Origin: a bacterium
GTDB taxonomy: Bacteria > Verrucomicrobiota > Verrucomicrobiia > Limisphaerales > J093
Direction of reading: 5' to 3'
Assembly: GCA_021784265.1 (NCBI GenBank)
Contig: JAJXTA010000172.1
Span: 1 to 6,498 of the forward strand
Length of the DNA stretch: 6,498 nucleotides
The position numbers and the translations under genes were made by a program. Positions 1 to 6,009 of this stretch are shown one piece after another; position 1 is the first letter of the stretch; the number at the start of each line of letters is the position of its first letter. The notes below the pieces were generated by a model, which was given only the letters and a program-made list of their open reading frames with translations, ran no database searches and was not told the DNA's origin.

Positions 1-161
1 CCCGGGCGCGAGAGCGGTCTGGGGCGGCGGCGCGGTTTATGAGTGGGTTGCTCGCTTCTCCAGCCAGCCCCGGCGGGCCGGCCGGCGGCCGCGCGGGGTG
101 TGCGGCGTGGTCTGGGCCGCGGCGGGGTTGGGGCCGGCTCCTCGGGGGGCTGGCGGCGTGA

Positions 162-1106
162 GTGGCGCAACTCAGCTCCGACCTCCTCGCGGCGGCCACG
201 TATGACGTCTATGAGCTCGGGCCGGATTCCCAGCCGCATCCGGGCGTGCCGCGGGGACAGGTCCTTGGGCCGGAAACCTTATCGAGCCAAGTCTTCCCCC
301 ATACGACCCGCCATTACTGGGTCTATGTGCCGGCGCAATACGACCCGAGCCGCCCGACCTGTCTGATGGTGTTTCAGGACGGCCACGCCTTCGTCGGCCT
401 GACCGGGCCGTATCGGATTCCCTTCGTCTTCGACAATTTGATCTACCGGCGGGAGATGCCGGTCACCATCGGGGTCTTCATCAACCCCGGGCACACCGCC
501 GCGCAGCCGGAGTCCAGCGACCAGGAGTGGGGCGACCGGGTAAACAATCGACCCACGGAATACAACGAACTCGACGACCGGTACACCCGGATGATCGTCC
601 AGGAGCTGCTGCCGGTATTGCAGCAGCGCTACAACCTCTCGCCACGGGCGGAGGACCGGGCCATCGCCGGAGCCAGTTCCGGGGCCATCTGCGCGTTCAC
701 CGTTGCCTGGCACCGCCCGGACCAATTTGGCAAGGTCATCAGCACCATCGGCAGCTTCACCAATATCCGTGGCGGCCATGTCTATCCCGACCTGATCGGC
801 GCCAGCCCGCGCAAACCGATCCGCATTTTCCTTCAGGACGGGGTTAACGACAATCGTGGGCGGCGGCGGGACGGCAGTTACGACCCCAAGTGGGATTGGC
901 ACGCGCAGAACCTTAAGATGGTCCAGGCGCTGACCGCCAAGGGGTACGATGTCAACTACTGCTGGGGCATCGGCACCCACTCCAACCAGCAAGGCGGGGC
1001 GATCATGCCTGAGATGTTGCGGTGGCTGTGGCGGGATTACCCGCGGCCCGACGACCCCTTCGACCCGGCCGATCGGACCCTGTTCGTGCCCCACGGGACG
1101 CCCTGA
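162..1106 (+). CDS. Fes-like alpha/beta-hydrolase (putative esterase)
   Basis: 314-residue protein of the enterochelin esterase-like (Fes/esterase D) alpha/beta-hydrolase group, which hydrolyses ester bonds; the substrate cannot be read from sequence. The strand preceding the core is seen as [12 protein letters not shown] (51-62), followed by VFQDGHAF (70-77). The nucleophile elbow is GASSG (170-174), making Ser172 the nucleophile. A likely acid is Asp230 (or Asp226) in QDGVND, and His273 in GTHS is the likely base, followed by [13 protein letters not shown]. All three triad positions are present, so the enzyme is probably active. The chosen start is GTG at 162 because a TGA at 159-161 lies immediately upstream in the same frame. 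Relatives usually carry a signal peptide, but only about 13 residues precede the conserved [10 protein letters not shown] block here, so either the protein is cytoplasmic or an upstream frameshift has removed the leader. It stands alone, convergent with the restriction-modification remnant. Confidence 0.88.
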   Translation: MAQLSSDLLAAATYDVYELGPDSQPHPGVPRGQVLGPETLSSQVFPHTTRHYWVYVPAQYDPSRPTCLMVFQDGHAFVGLTGPYRIPFVFDNLIYRREMPVTIGVFINPGHTAAQPESSDQEWGDRVNNRPTEYNELDDRYTRMIVQELLPVLQQRYNLSPRAEDRAIAGASSGAICAFTVAWHRPDQFGKVISTIGSFTNIRGGHVYPDLIGASPRKPIRIFLQDGVNDNRGRRRDGSYDPKWDWHAQNLKMVQALTAKGYDVNYCWGIGTHSNQQGGAIMPEMLRWLWRDYPRPDDPFDPADRTLFVPHGTP

Positions 1107-1110
1107 CAAC

Positions 1111-1132
1111 GGCCGAGCGCCCGCCTCGGGCC
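1111..1132 (+). terminator. Candidate hairpin after esterase stop
   Basis: Five bases past the esterase stop codon, GGCCGAG (1111-1117) can pair with CTCGG-G-CC (1125-1132), giving seven base pairs with one bulged G and a seven-base loop. No T-tract follows, so it is not a textbook intrinsic terminator. Its position between convergent genes suits a transcript end. The remaining intergenic bases to 1271 show only a weak CTGGA/TCCAG pair (1146-1161) and no gene. Confidence 0.3.
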
Positions 1133-1271
1133 TCCGGTGACCCCTCTGGAACACCCTCCAGGCGGCCAGTAATCAGCACCTAGGTTCCAACCCCATGCTA
1201 CCGCGGTTCTGGGGCTTCCGCCGCGCCGGGCGAAGGAGCGCGGATTTGAGCGGAAGATCCATCGCCGACGG

Positions 1272-1600
1272 TCAACCGAGGCGGGGCTCGTAGCCAAGGC
1301 GGGCGCGCCTCTCCGACTCCTCGCCGAGGCACGTTAGCGCGGTTGAGTCTTCGGCCCACACCAAGCGCTTGAGTGCGGAGACGGATGTGGCCAGGTAGGG
1401 AAATCGGCGGTCGTAAGTTCGATAGATCGCGTCAAAAAAGCCATTCCAGTTCAAGGGGCTTTCCGGTGGGGGAAAAGCTTCAAAGCGAGGTGCTGGTGGA
1501 GTGGTTTGTTGTGCTGTTGGCTTCGGGTCTCCAGGACGGCGATGAACTGAGCGAGGGCCGCATCCAGATGGAGGTAGGGCGGACGCCACGAGTCAGGCAT
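1272..1600 (-). pseudogene. Remnant of methyltransferase partner, probably a restriction endonuclease
   Basis: An ATG at 1600-1598 overlaps the end of the methyltransferase gene by eight bases, the arrangement of a translationally coupled partner. From it a 49-codon frame runs (MPDSWRPPYLHLDAALAQF..., then HQHLALKLF) and stops at 1451. From about 1480 a different minus frame carries protein-like sequence (AFPPPESPLNWNGFF, then YRTYDRRFPYLATSV and LKRLVWAEDS), ending at TGA 1274-1272. Both halves look like real coding sequence with a composition unlike the Arg/Pro-rich shadow frames nearby. They are out of frame and together give only about 110 residues, far below a normal type II restriction enzyme. 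I infer one ancestral gene that suffered a large internal deletion with frameshift around 1470-1490. The alternative is two unrelated short genes, with the second starting at GTG 1589; its first 30 or so residues look like shadow sequence, which argues against that. The nuclease identity is inferred from position beside the methyltransferase, not from a visible catalytic motif. Confidence 0.6.
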
Positions 1601-3074
1601 AGTGCCTCCATCGCCGCGCTTCGCTGATCGTGCTTTCGAGTAGTGCCTGGTCCGCGTGGCTCAGGGGCGCCGGCGGGAGGGGAAGGCGAACCTCAGCCGC
1701 CTCGCCCGGCTCGAGCTTCAGCATGCCGCCCCCGAGGGGGTGGCCTTCGATCTCACAGCTCAACTGGCAGAGCGGGCTTTGCCAAGCGCGCTGAATCTCC
1801 ACGATGTCGAAGTCGGGTGCCAATTGCACGGCGTGGACTGCATTAGTGCACACGCAGCGGGCGTCGTTGGCGACAAGCGAGGGCGCACGGCCGCTCATGT
1901 AGGAAAGGAACGCGTCCGGGGTCTTAACATCCGGCACCACATACCAGGGGCGCCTGCGCCGGCACTTATCGGCCTGCCGGGCCCGTTGACCGGCGTCGGT
2001 ATCCAGGTATTCGCGCACGCGTTGAGGGAGGGGCTCGACCCCGCGGAGGTTGAGCAAAAGGACCGGTTCATCGTTGGCCATCCAGCCGCGCACGGTCTGC
2101 TGGTCCACGCGCCCCGCCCCAAGTTGTTCGCCTTTGCGCACCGTGACGCGAAGGACGTTCTCCGGCAGACGCCAGTGTTGGGCTTCGGTGGGGCGCAGGT
2201 GAAAGAAATCATTGGCGCCGGTGACGTACCCGATGCCGGCGTGGCCGATGTCGGAGAACTTGCGGACGCCGGGCGCTTGCGCCAGCGCGTGATAGAGCGC
2301 CACACCCTGTTCCGGGAGGAGGAAGCGGCGCAGGCGGTGCCCCGCGCTTTGCCAGGAGCGCAGGCTGATGGACTTCACGTTTTGGGGCGGCGCTTCCATC
2401 GGCTGGAACGTATCGAGCGTCGCGAGGAGGATTTGTTGGGTGCTGCCGCCGAAGTCCGCGCAATGCAGGAGCCAACAATCCTCCGACAGGTCCGGAAAGA
2501 GCTTCTCTCGAAAGGCGGTGAGGTGGACCCGGCTGAAATGGCGGCAGAGTGCTTTGATGAGGGGCTCGGCGTAGGCCGCGTGCCCAATCTCGGCCGGCAC
2601 TACGAAGGCCATGCTGGCCCCAGACCGTAGCAGGCTGGCGGTGGCGACCAAGAAGCGCGCCCATGAGGAGGCGAGGCCGTTGAAGCGGGCTCCCAGTTTG
2701 GCCGCCTCAGCAAGCGCGCGCTCCCTGGTCTCGCCCGAAAAGGACTGGTACCGGATGAACGGGGGGTTTCCGGCGGCAGCATCGAAACGCTCGTTCAGCT
2801 CGCGGGCCCAGAGGAAGAAGTCTCCTTCGTGGACAAGGGCCCACGGGGCCCGCTGGCGGGCCGTTCGCGCGCGATCGCCATCCACGTCGATGCCGACGGC
2901 CCGTCGGTGGCACACCAAAAACTCACCGTCGCCGCAGGAAGGATCCAGAAGCCGTTGCTTTGGGTTCGTGACGACCCACCGCACCAGTGTCCGGGCAACT
3001 TCGGGCGGGGTGAAGAACTGCCCCAGGCGCTTTTGCGGACCAACCACGGGTCCTTTTCTGCCCTGAAGTTCCAC
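1593..3074 (-). CDS. Class I N6-adenine DNA methyltransferase (Eco57I/TaqI-like)
   Basis: 493-residue DNA methyltransferase transferring a methyl group from S-adenosylmethionine to adenine N6 in a specific DNA site. Motifs appear in the order X, I, II, III, IV: GQFFTPPEVA (18-27), DPSCGDGEF (44-52, SAM-binding loop), GIDVD (61-65), EGDFF (83-87) and the catalytic NPPF (103-106). The order X-I-IV followed by a long C-terminal part is the gamma arrangement of TaqI/Eco57I-type enzymes. The C-terminal half is the expected target-recognition region, with SYMSGRAPSLVAND from 391 and EGHPLGGGMLKLEP at 443-456. The GTG start at 3074 is the first possible start after an in-frame TAG five codons upstream; motif X begins about 15 residues in, so nothing essential is missing. 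No strong ribosome-binding site is visible. Its stop overlaps the start of the degraded partner gene, so it probably acts now as an orphan methyltransferase. The recognition site cannot be predicted. Confidence 0.9.
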   Translation of the reverse strand: MELQGRKGPVVGPQKRLGQFFTPPEVARTLVRWVVTNPKQRLLDPSCGDGEFLVCHRRAVGIDVDGDRARTARQRAPWALVHEGDFFLWARELNERFDAAAGNPPFIRYQSFSGETRERALAEAAKLGARFNGLASSWARFLVATASLLRSGASMAFVVPAEIGHAAYAEPLIKALCRHFSRVHLTAFREKLFPDLSEDCWLLHCADFGGSTQQILLATLDTFQPMEAPPQNVKSISLRSWQSAGHRLRRFLLPEQGVALYHALAQAPGVRKFSDIGHAGIGYVTGANDFFHLRPTEAQHWRLPENVLRVTVRKGEQLGAGRVDQQTVRGWMANDEPVLLLNLRGVEPLPQRVREYLDTDAGQRARQADKCRRRRPWYVVPDVKTPDAFLSYMSGRAPSLVANDARCVCTNAVHAVQLAPDFDIVEIQRAWQSPLCQLSCEIEGHPLGGGMLKLEPGEAAEVRLPLPPAPLSHADQALLESTISEARRWRHYA

Positions 3075-3473
3075 AGCCGTCGAGGCCTATTGTCCGGGCG
3101 TTGCGGGCGCGAACCAGGACCGCCGGGTCTGGGACCCTCGGCCGTGGGCCACCGCCGGTTCGCGCCCTGTAACGATCCGTTGCTCTTCGGCTGGCGGCTG
3201 AAGCAGCCCGGAGGAATCCCCGGGGGGGCGTCCGCGTTTCGGGCGGAGCTTTCAATGGTTCCGTTGAGGTGAAGGGCCATCCAAAGTTGGCGCGGTTCGC
3301 GCTCAGGGAGCCGCCACCTGCCGCGTTCGGGCGACTGCCGCCCGATGACGCCGGTCGGCCCGTTGCCGCTGATTGCCACGTCAACCTGCTGCGCCAGCGT
3401 AGCCGGCATAGCCCTCGTGCGGGTCCCGAGTAAGGTGGAGTGATTCGCCGCGGTGCGCCGGGGTTGAAACTAT
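3075..3473. other. Gene-poor stretch, possible dispersed repeat
   Basis: About 400 bases between the methyltransferase start and the next promoter hold no gene I can support. Several overlapping frames are open on both strands, but their translations are rich in Arg, Pro and Gly and resemble GC-driven shadows. The stretch has several hairpins: a perfect 11-bp inverted repeat (3105-3167), GGCTG/CAGCC (3196-3208, loop AAG) and TCGGGCG/CGCCCGA (3327-3345, five-base loop). The minus-strand frame translation with IPPGCFSRQPKSNGSLQG reminds me of recurrent hypothetical fragments in verrucomicrobial genomes, which would suit a dispersed repeat. That is an uncheckable recollection, so the repeat identity is tentative. 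Confidence 0.4.
3105..3167. repeat. Perfect 11-bp inverted repeat with two nested hairpins
   Basis: GGGCGCGAACC (3105-3115) and GGTTCGCGCCC (3157-3167) are exact reverse complements 41 bases apart. Inside lie two small stems side by side: GGGTC/GACCC (3125-3137, loop TGG) and GGCC/GGCC (3140-3150, loop GTG). The result is a three-way-junction shape on either strand. It lies 31 to 93 bases upstream of the methyltransferase start, so it could be in that gene's leader, a repeat element or a protein-binding site. No T-tract follows, so it is not an obvious terminator. Confidence 0.55.
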
Positions 3474-3502
3474 TTGACACCGGCGGGTACGGACTCTACG
3501 TT
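3474..3502 (+). promoter_or_regulatory. Sigma-70-type promoter
   Basis: TTGACA at 3474-3479 matches the -35 consensus exactly. After a 17-base spacer comes TACGTT at 3497-3502, matching three of six -10 positions including the key first, second and last. This is the most AT-rich spot in the neighbourhood and sits just ahead of the Ala/Pro-rich protein gene. Transcription would begin near 3509, giving a very short leader of about 12 bases. Confidence 0.6.
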
Positions 3503-3506
3503 GACC

Positions 3507-3510
3507 GGAG
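3507..3510 (+). promoter_or_regulatory. Ribosome-binding site deciding the ATG at 3521
   Basis: GGAG lies 10 bases before ATG 3521 and supports that start over the in-frame GTG at 3440. It coincides with the predicted transcription start of the upstream promoter, so its use depends on the exact start point. Confidence 0.4.
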
Positions 3511-3520
3511 ATTACATTTT

Positions 3521-3955
3521 ATGGCCGAGAATTTGCCCAGCCCACCTTCGGGTGCCGTGCCGCCCAAACCAGCGGAAGCCGCCAAGATCCAGCCGAAAAA
3601 GGAAACGGTCCGGATCAATCTGCCCCCTAAGCCGACGGCGGCGCCGACGATCAAGATTCCCGCTCCAGCCGCTTCGGTCTCGGTGGCGGCAGCGGCGCCG
3701 GTGGCCCCGAACGCGGGCACCCATGCACCAGCGAGCGTCTCCGCCCCGCCAGCCACCCCAAGCACCCCGCCGCCACCACCGGCGGCAACGGCCCGGCCTG
3801 TGGCCGCGGCCCCCGCCATGAGCGCCGCCCCACGCCCGATCATGGCCGCCCGTCAGGCGGCTCCGGCGGTGAGCGGTTTGGACAAAGGGCTGGCGATCGC
3901 CGCCGCCGTCATCTCGGTGGCCGCGCTGGTGCGGGTGGTGATGCTGACGAGCTAG
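3521..3955 (+). CDS. Ala/Pro-rich protein with C-terminal membrane anchor, function unknown
   Basis: 144-residue protein. The N-terminal 45 residues are polar and charged, with KKETVRINLPPKP (about 27-39). The middle (about 45-115) is a low-complexity Ala/Pro/Val linker with a run of five prolines, likely extended and unfolded. The last 25 residues (LDKGLAIAAAVISVAALV, then RVVMLTS) form a single transmembrane helix near 124-141 with no tail, so the protein would be tail-anchored with the long N-terminal arm in the cytoplasm. There is no catalytic domain. ATG 3521 is preferred because it follows GGAG and the KKETVRINLPPKP block lies close to it; a GTG at 3440 would add 27 unconvincing residues and lie upstream of the promoter. 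It heads the unit with thioredoxin (66-base gap). Similar short linker-anchor proteins seem typical of Verrucomicrobiota, but I know of no assigned role. A linker to a membrane complex is only a guess. Confidence 0.75.
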   Translation: MAENLPSPPSGAVPPKPAEAAKIQPKKETVRINLPPKPTAAPTIKIPAPAASVSVAAAAPVAPNAGTHAPASVSAPPATPSTPPPPPAATARPVAAAPAMSAAPRPIMAARQAAPAVSGLDKGLAIAAAVISVAALVRVVMLTS

Positions 3956-4021
3956 CTCACCCCCCTCCGTTTCGACGTTGTTTTATCCCCCGGGGACCGC
4001 GGGGTACTTTGCGTTCTTGCT

Positions 4022-4357
4022 ATGGCAGCTTCAGGCATTATCACTCTCACGGAAGCCAACTTCAAACAGGAGGTGCTGGAGGCCACGGTGCCGGTCCTGG
4101 TCGATTTCTGGGCCGAGTGGTGCGGTCCCTGCCGGATGATCGCGCCGCTGCTGGACGAGCTGGCCAGTGAGTACGATCGCCAGGTCAAGATTGGCAAGGT
4201 GAACGTGGATGAGAACCAGGGGTTGGCGGGGGAGTACCGCGTGAGCGCGATCCCAACGCTGTTGCTCTTCCAGCACGGGGAAGTGCAGGATGTGATCGTG
4301 GGCCTGAAGAGCAAGCGCGACCTTAAGGCCAGCTTGGAGAAGGTCGTGGTTGGCTGA
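4022..4357 (+). CDS. trxA: Thioredoxin
   Basis: 111 residues, full length for a classical thioredoxin. It is a cytoplasmic dithiol-disulfide reductant that is recharged by thioredoxin reductase and reduces enzymes such as ribonucleotide reductase. The active site WCGPC is at 33-37 (Cys34, Cys37), preceded by LVDFWAE with the buried Asp28. The cis-proline is Pro78 in AIPT, followed by LLLFQHGE, and the C-terminal helix is intact. There is no signal peptide, so this is the cytoplasmic type rather than a periplasmic TlpA/DsbE relative. The start ATG is unambiguous, although no clear Shine-Dalgarno sequence precedes it. It lies 66 bases after the Ala/Pro-rich gene and 27 bases before the GspF-like gene, so the three are probably co-transcribed. 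Nothing suggests a specialised substrate, but linkage to a membrane platform protein is worth noting. Confidence 0.97.
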   Translation: MAASGIITLTEANFKQEVLEATVPVLVDFWAEWCGPCRMIAPLLDELASEYDRQVKIGKVNVDENQGLAGEYRVSAIPTLLLFQHGEVQDVIVGLKSKRDLKASLEKVVVG

Positions 4358-4384
4358 GGCGGCGTCCCGGGCGGGCCCTCCCCC

Positions 4385-5386
4385 ATGCCGCTGGTCGTCA
4401 CCCCCGGGCACCTGAGTCGCCAAGCGGAGTTCTACCACCAACTGGGCTCGCTGCTGAGCGCGGGGGTCGGGGTGATTCAGGCCCTCGAGCAGCTCCAGCG
4501 CGCACCGCCCGCCCGGTGGTTCCGGCGCCCCTTAGCCGACACCCTGGGGTTGTTACGCGAGGGGACCACGTTCACGGAGGCCCTGGGCCGGAGTGGCACG
4601 TGGTTGCCGTCGTTCGATCTGGCCTTGCTCCAGGCGGGCGAGCAGAGCGGGCGGCTGGATGCCTGCTGCCGCCTCCTGGCCGGTTATTACGAGAGCCGTG
4701 CCCAAATGGCCCGCAGCCTGATGGCGGACTTGGCTTATCCGGTTTTCTTGTTGCACGCGGGGGTTTTTCTGTTTCCGTTCCCGCAACTCTTTCTTACCGG
4801 CAACGTGGCGGTGTATCTCGGGAAGACCGTCGGGGCGCTGGCGCCACTCTACGGTTTGGTGCTGGTGGTGCTCCTGGCCTGTCAGGGGCGGCGGGGAGAA
4901 CGCTGGCGTTCGGTCATCGAGCGGGCGCTGCGCCCGCTTCCGTTGCTGGGTACCGCCCGCCGGAGTCTGGCGCTCGCGCGCTTAGCCGCAGCCTTGGAGG
5001 CGCTTCTCAACGCGGGGGTGGGGATGCTCCAGGCGTGGCCGCTGGCCGCCGCCGCGAGTGGGTCACCCGCCCTGCGTCGGGTCGTGGCGAGCTGGGCCGA
5101 GCCGCTCCAGGCCGGCTCAACGCCGGCGGAGCTGCTGCGCGCCAGCCCCGAGTTTCCCGAGGTCTTTGCCAACCTCTATCACACCGGCGAGATCAGCGGC
5201 GGTTTGGACGAGACGCTCAAGCGCTTATACGCCTACTATCAGGAGGAGGCGTCGCGCAAATTCAAGCTCGTGGTGCAGTGGGGACCGCGCTTGGTGTATC
5301 TCGGCATCATGCTGCTGATCGCCTGGCGGGTGGTGTCGTTCTACCTCGGTTACTTCGCCGAGATCAACAAAGCCATCGGACCTTAG
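4385..5386 (+). CDS. Type II secretion/type IV pilus inner-membrane platform protein (GspF/PilC-like), short form
   Basis: 333-residue polytopic membrane protein with the duplicated T2SS-F domain. Repeat one has FYHQLGSLLSAGVGVIQALE (16-35) and GEQSGRLDACCRLLAGYYE (85-103). Repeat two has ALEALLNAGVGMLQAW (203-218) and GEISGGLDETLKRLYAYY (268-285). Transmembrane helices are predicted near 117-138, 148-166 and 302-324, the usual F-protein topology with both helical bundles in the cytoplasm. In secretion and pilus systems this protein couples the assembly ATPase to the pseudopilus. It is shorter than the roughly 400 residues typical of PilC/GspF, lacking the N-terminal extension before the first bundle. 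ATG 4385 is 27 bases after trxA, with no good ribosome-binding site, suggesting coupling to trxA translation. No ATPase, pilin or secretin gene lies in the window, so whether it serves pili, secretion or something else is open. Confidence 0.85.
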   Translation: MPLVVTPGHLSRQAEFYHQLGSLLSAGVGVIQALEQLQRAPPARWFRRPLADTLGLLREGTTFTEALGRSGTWLPSFDLALLQAGEQSGRLDACCRLLAGYYESRAQMARSLMADLAYPVFLLHAGVFLFPFPQLFLTGNVAVYLGKTVGALAPLYGLVLVVLLACQGRRGERWRSVIERALRPLPLLGTARRSLALARLAAALEALLNAGVGMLQAWPLAAAASGSPALRRVVASWAEPLQAGSTPAELLRASPEFPEVFANLYHTGEISGGLDETLKRLYAYYQEEASRKFKLVVQWGPRLVYLGIMLLIAWRVVSFYLGYFAEINKAIGP

Positions 5387-5414
5387 CCGTGGCGCGGAGT
5401 TCGGCGGCGCGGCT
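5385..5414. terminator. Hairpin across both convergent stop codons
   Basis: AGCCGTG (5385-5391) pairs with CGCGGCT (5408-5414) including one G-T wobble. After a G-G mismatch, CGC (5393-5395) pairs with GCG (5404-5406), leaving an eight-base loop. The 27-base gap between the convergent GspF-like and pseudo-receiver genes is used almost entirely, and parts of both stop codons (TAG 5384-5386, TAA 5416-5414) are in the stem. A bidirectional terminator is the natural reading, although T-tracts are short. Confidence 0.4.
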
Positions 5415-5782
5415 TACTCGACCTCCAGTGCCCGCTCCAGCAACTGGGGCAGTTGCGCGACGCTGCCCGCCTCGCTTGTGACCAGCGTGGCGCCGGCCGC
5501 GCGCGCCAAGTGGGGGAGCTGCTTTTCACCCTCCTTGGTAAAGACCAGCACCGGGATATGGGCGGTGACGGTGTTAGCCCGCAGCACGCGGATGGCGTCG
5601 AGCACCGGCGAGGTCCGCGCGGTGAGGTTGGTGAGGAACACCATGGGTTTTACTTCTTGGGCTAGGCGGGCCAAGGTTTCGAGGTCGCTGACGAGTTGCA
5701 CTCGGTAACCTAGGTCTTGCAACCGGTTTACTAACTGACTCCCAATCAACAGGTTATCGTAGAAGATGAGCGCCACCGGCAT
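5414..5782 (-). CDS. Receiver-like (CheY-fold) protein lacking the phospho-acceptor Asp
   Basis: A single-domain protein of 122 residues from ATG 5782, or 124 from GTG 5788 (numbering here uses the longer form). It has the receiver fold pattern: ALIFYDNLLIG with acidic Asp11 after strand one, then a helix with QLVNRLQDLGYRV, strand three VFLTNLTAR, strand four IPVLVFT with Thr84, and strand five GATLVT. The position that normally holds the phosphorylated Asp in strand three is Asn54. The conserved Lys after strand five is replaced by Thr104, and only one of the usual acidic pair is present. It therefore probably cannot be switched by phosphorylation and would act by protein contact or ligand binding. 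No output domain is fused and no histidine kinase lies nearby. It is divergent from the ECF sigma gene (about 230 bases) and convergent with the GspF-like gene. ATG 5782 is preferred as the more usual start codon; neither has a clear ribosome-binding site. Confidence 0.8.
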   Translation of the reverse strand: MPVALIFYDNLLIGSQLVNRLQDLGYRVQLVSDLETLARLAQEVKPMVFLTNLTARTSPVLDAIRVLRANTVTAHIPVLVFTKEGEKQLPHLARAAGATLVTSEAGSVAQLPQLLERALEVE

Positions 5783-6009
5783 TGTCACGCCGCGGAGCTT
5801 GGAATAGCGTCAGGTGATTTGCAAAGAGTTTTGTGCCGGGCCACCGGGCGGGAAAAGTCCCGCGCCGGGACTGGCACCGACAGGATCGTGCGTGGTAGTG
5901 TCGCGCCACCGCCACCGCCGCGGATCGCCACTGCCGCGACGACAGCGCCGGGCCAGGGTGGCCACGGGCCGGGCCAGTGGCGGGCACGTTGGTAGCGGTG
6001 GCTCCAGCC
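5783..6009. promoter_or_regulatory. Divergent intergenic region with GC-rich hairpin
   Basis: This region should hold the promoters of the pseudo-receiver (leftward) and the sigma factor (rightward), but no convincing -35/-10 pair is visible in either direction. At 5833-5877, GTGCC and GGCAC form an outer five-base stem. Inside, GCGGGA/TCCCGC (5848-5863, loop AAAG) forms a six-base stem. A triplet-like CCACCGCCACCGCCG run follows at about 5906-5920. The absence of housekeeping-type boxes would suit alternative sigma control, but that is inference. Confidence 0.35.

Noticed and set aside
43..366. 107-codon + strand frame at the left end
   Set aside because: It overlaps the esterase in another frame and is Arg/Ser/Pro-rich; at most its beginning could be part of a lost leader.
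279..1154. 291-codon minus-strand frame opposite the esterase
   Set aside because: It is a shadow of the esterase frame, rich in Gly/Val/Pro/Arg and with no recognisable motif.
1656..2630. 324-codon open frame on the + strand opposite the methyltransferase
   Set aside because: It lies wholly antisense to a gene with all methyltransferase motifs; long antisense frames are common in GC-rich DNA and its translation shows no domain.
2795..3409. 204-codon minus-strand frame upstream of and overlapping the methyltransferase
   Set aside because: It overlaps the methyltransferase N terminus out of frame by 280 bases and is Arg/Pro/Gly-rich; it may reflect a repeat fragment rather than a gene.
3440..3520. 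GTG 3440 as an upstream start for the Ala/Pro-rich protein
   Set aside because: It precedes the best promoter, and the 27 added residues look unlike the rest; ATG 3521 has a GGAG at suitable distance.
3949..3958. Perfect palindrome GAGCTAGCTC around the stop codon
   Set aside because: Ten bases without a loop and no second copy seen; likely chance.
3987..4004. C-run/G-run pairing before trxA as a terminator or attenuator
   Set aside because: Only four pairs form without competing structures, and no T-tract follows.
4516..5481. 321-codon + strand frame overlapping the GspF-like gene
   Set aside because: It has low-complexity Gly/Arg/Ala composition, whereas the overlapping frame has the duplicated T2SS-F motifs and membrane helices.
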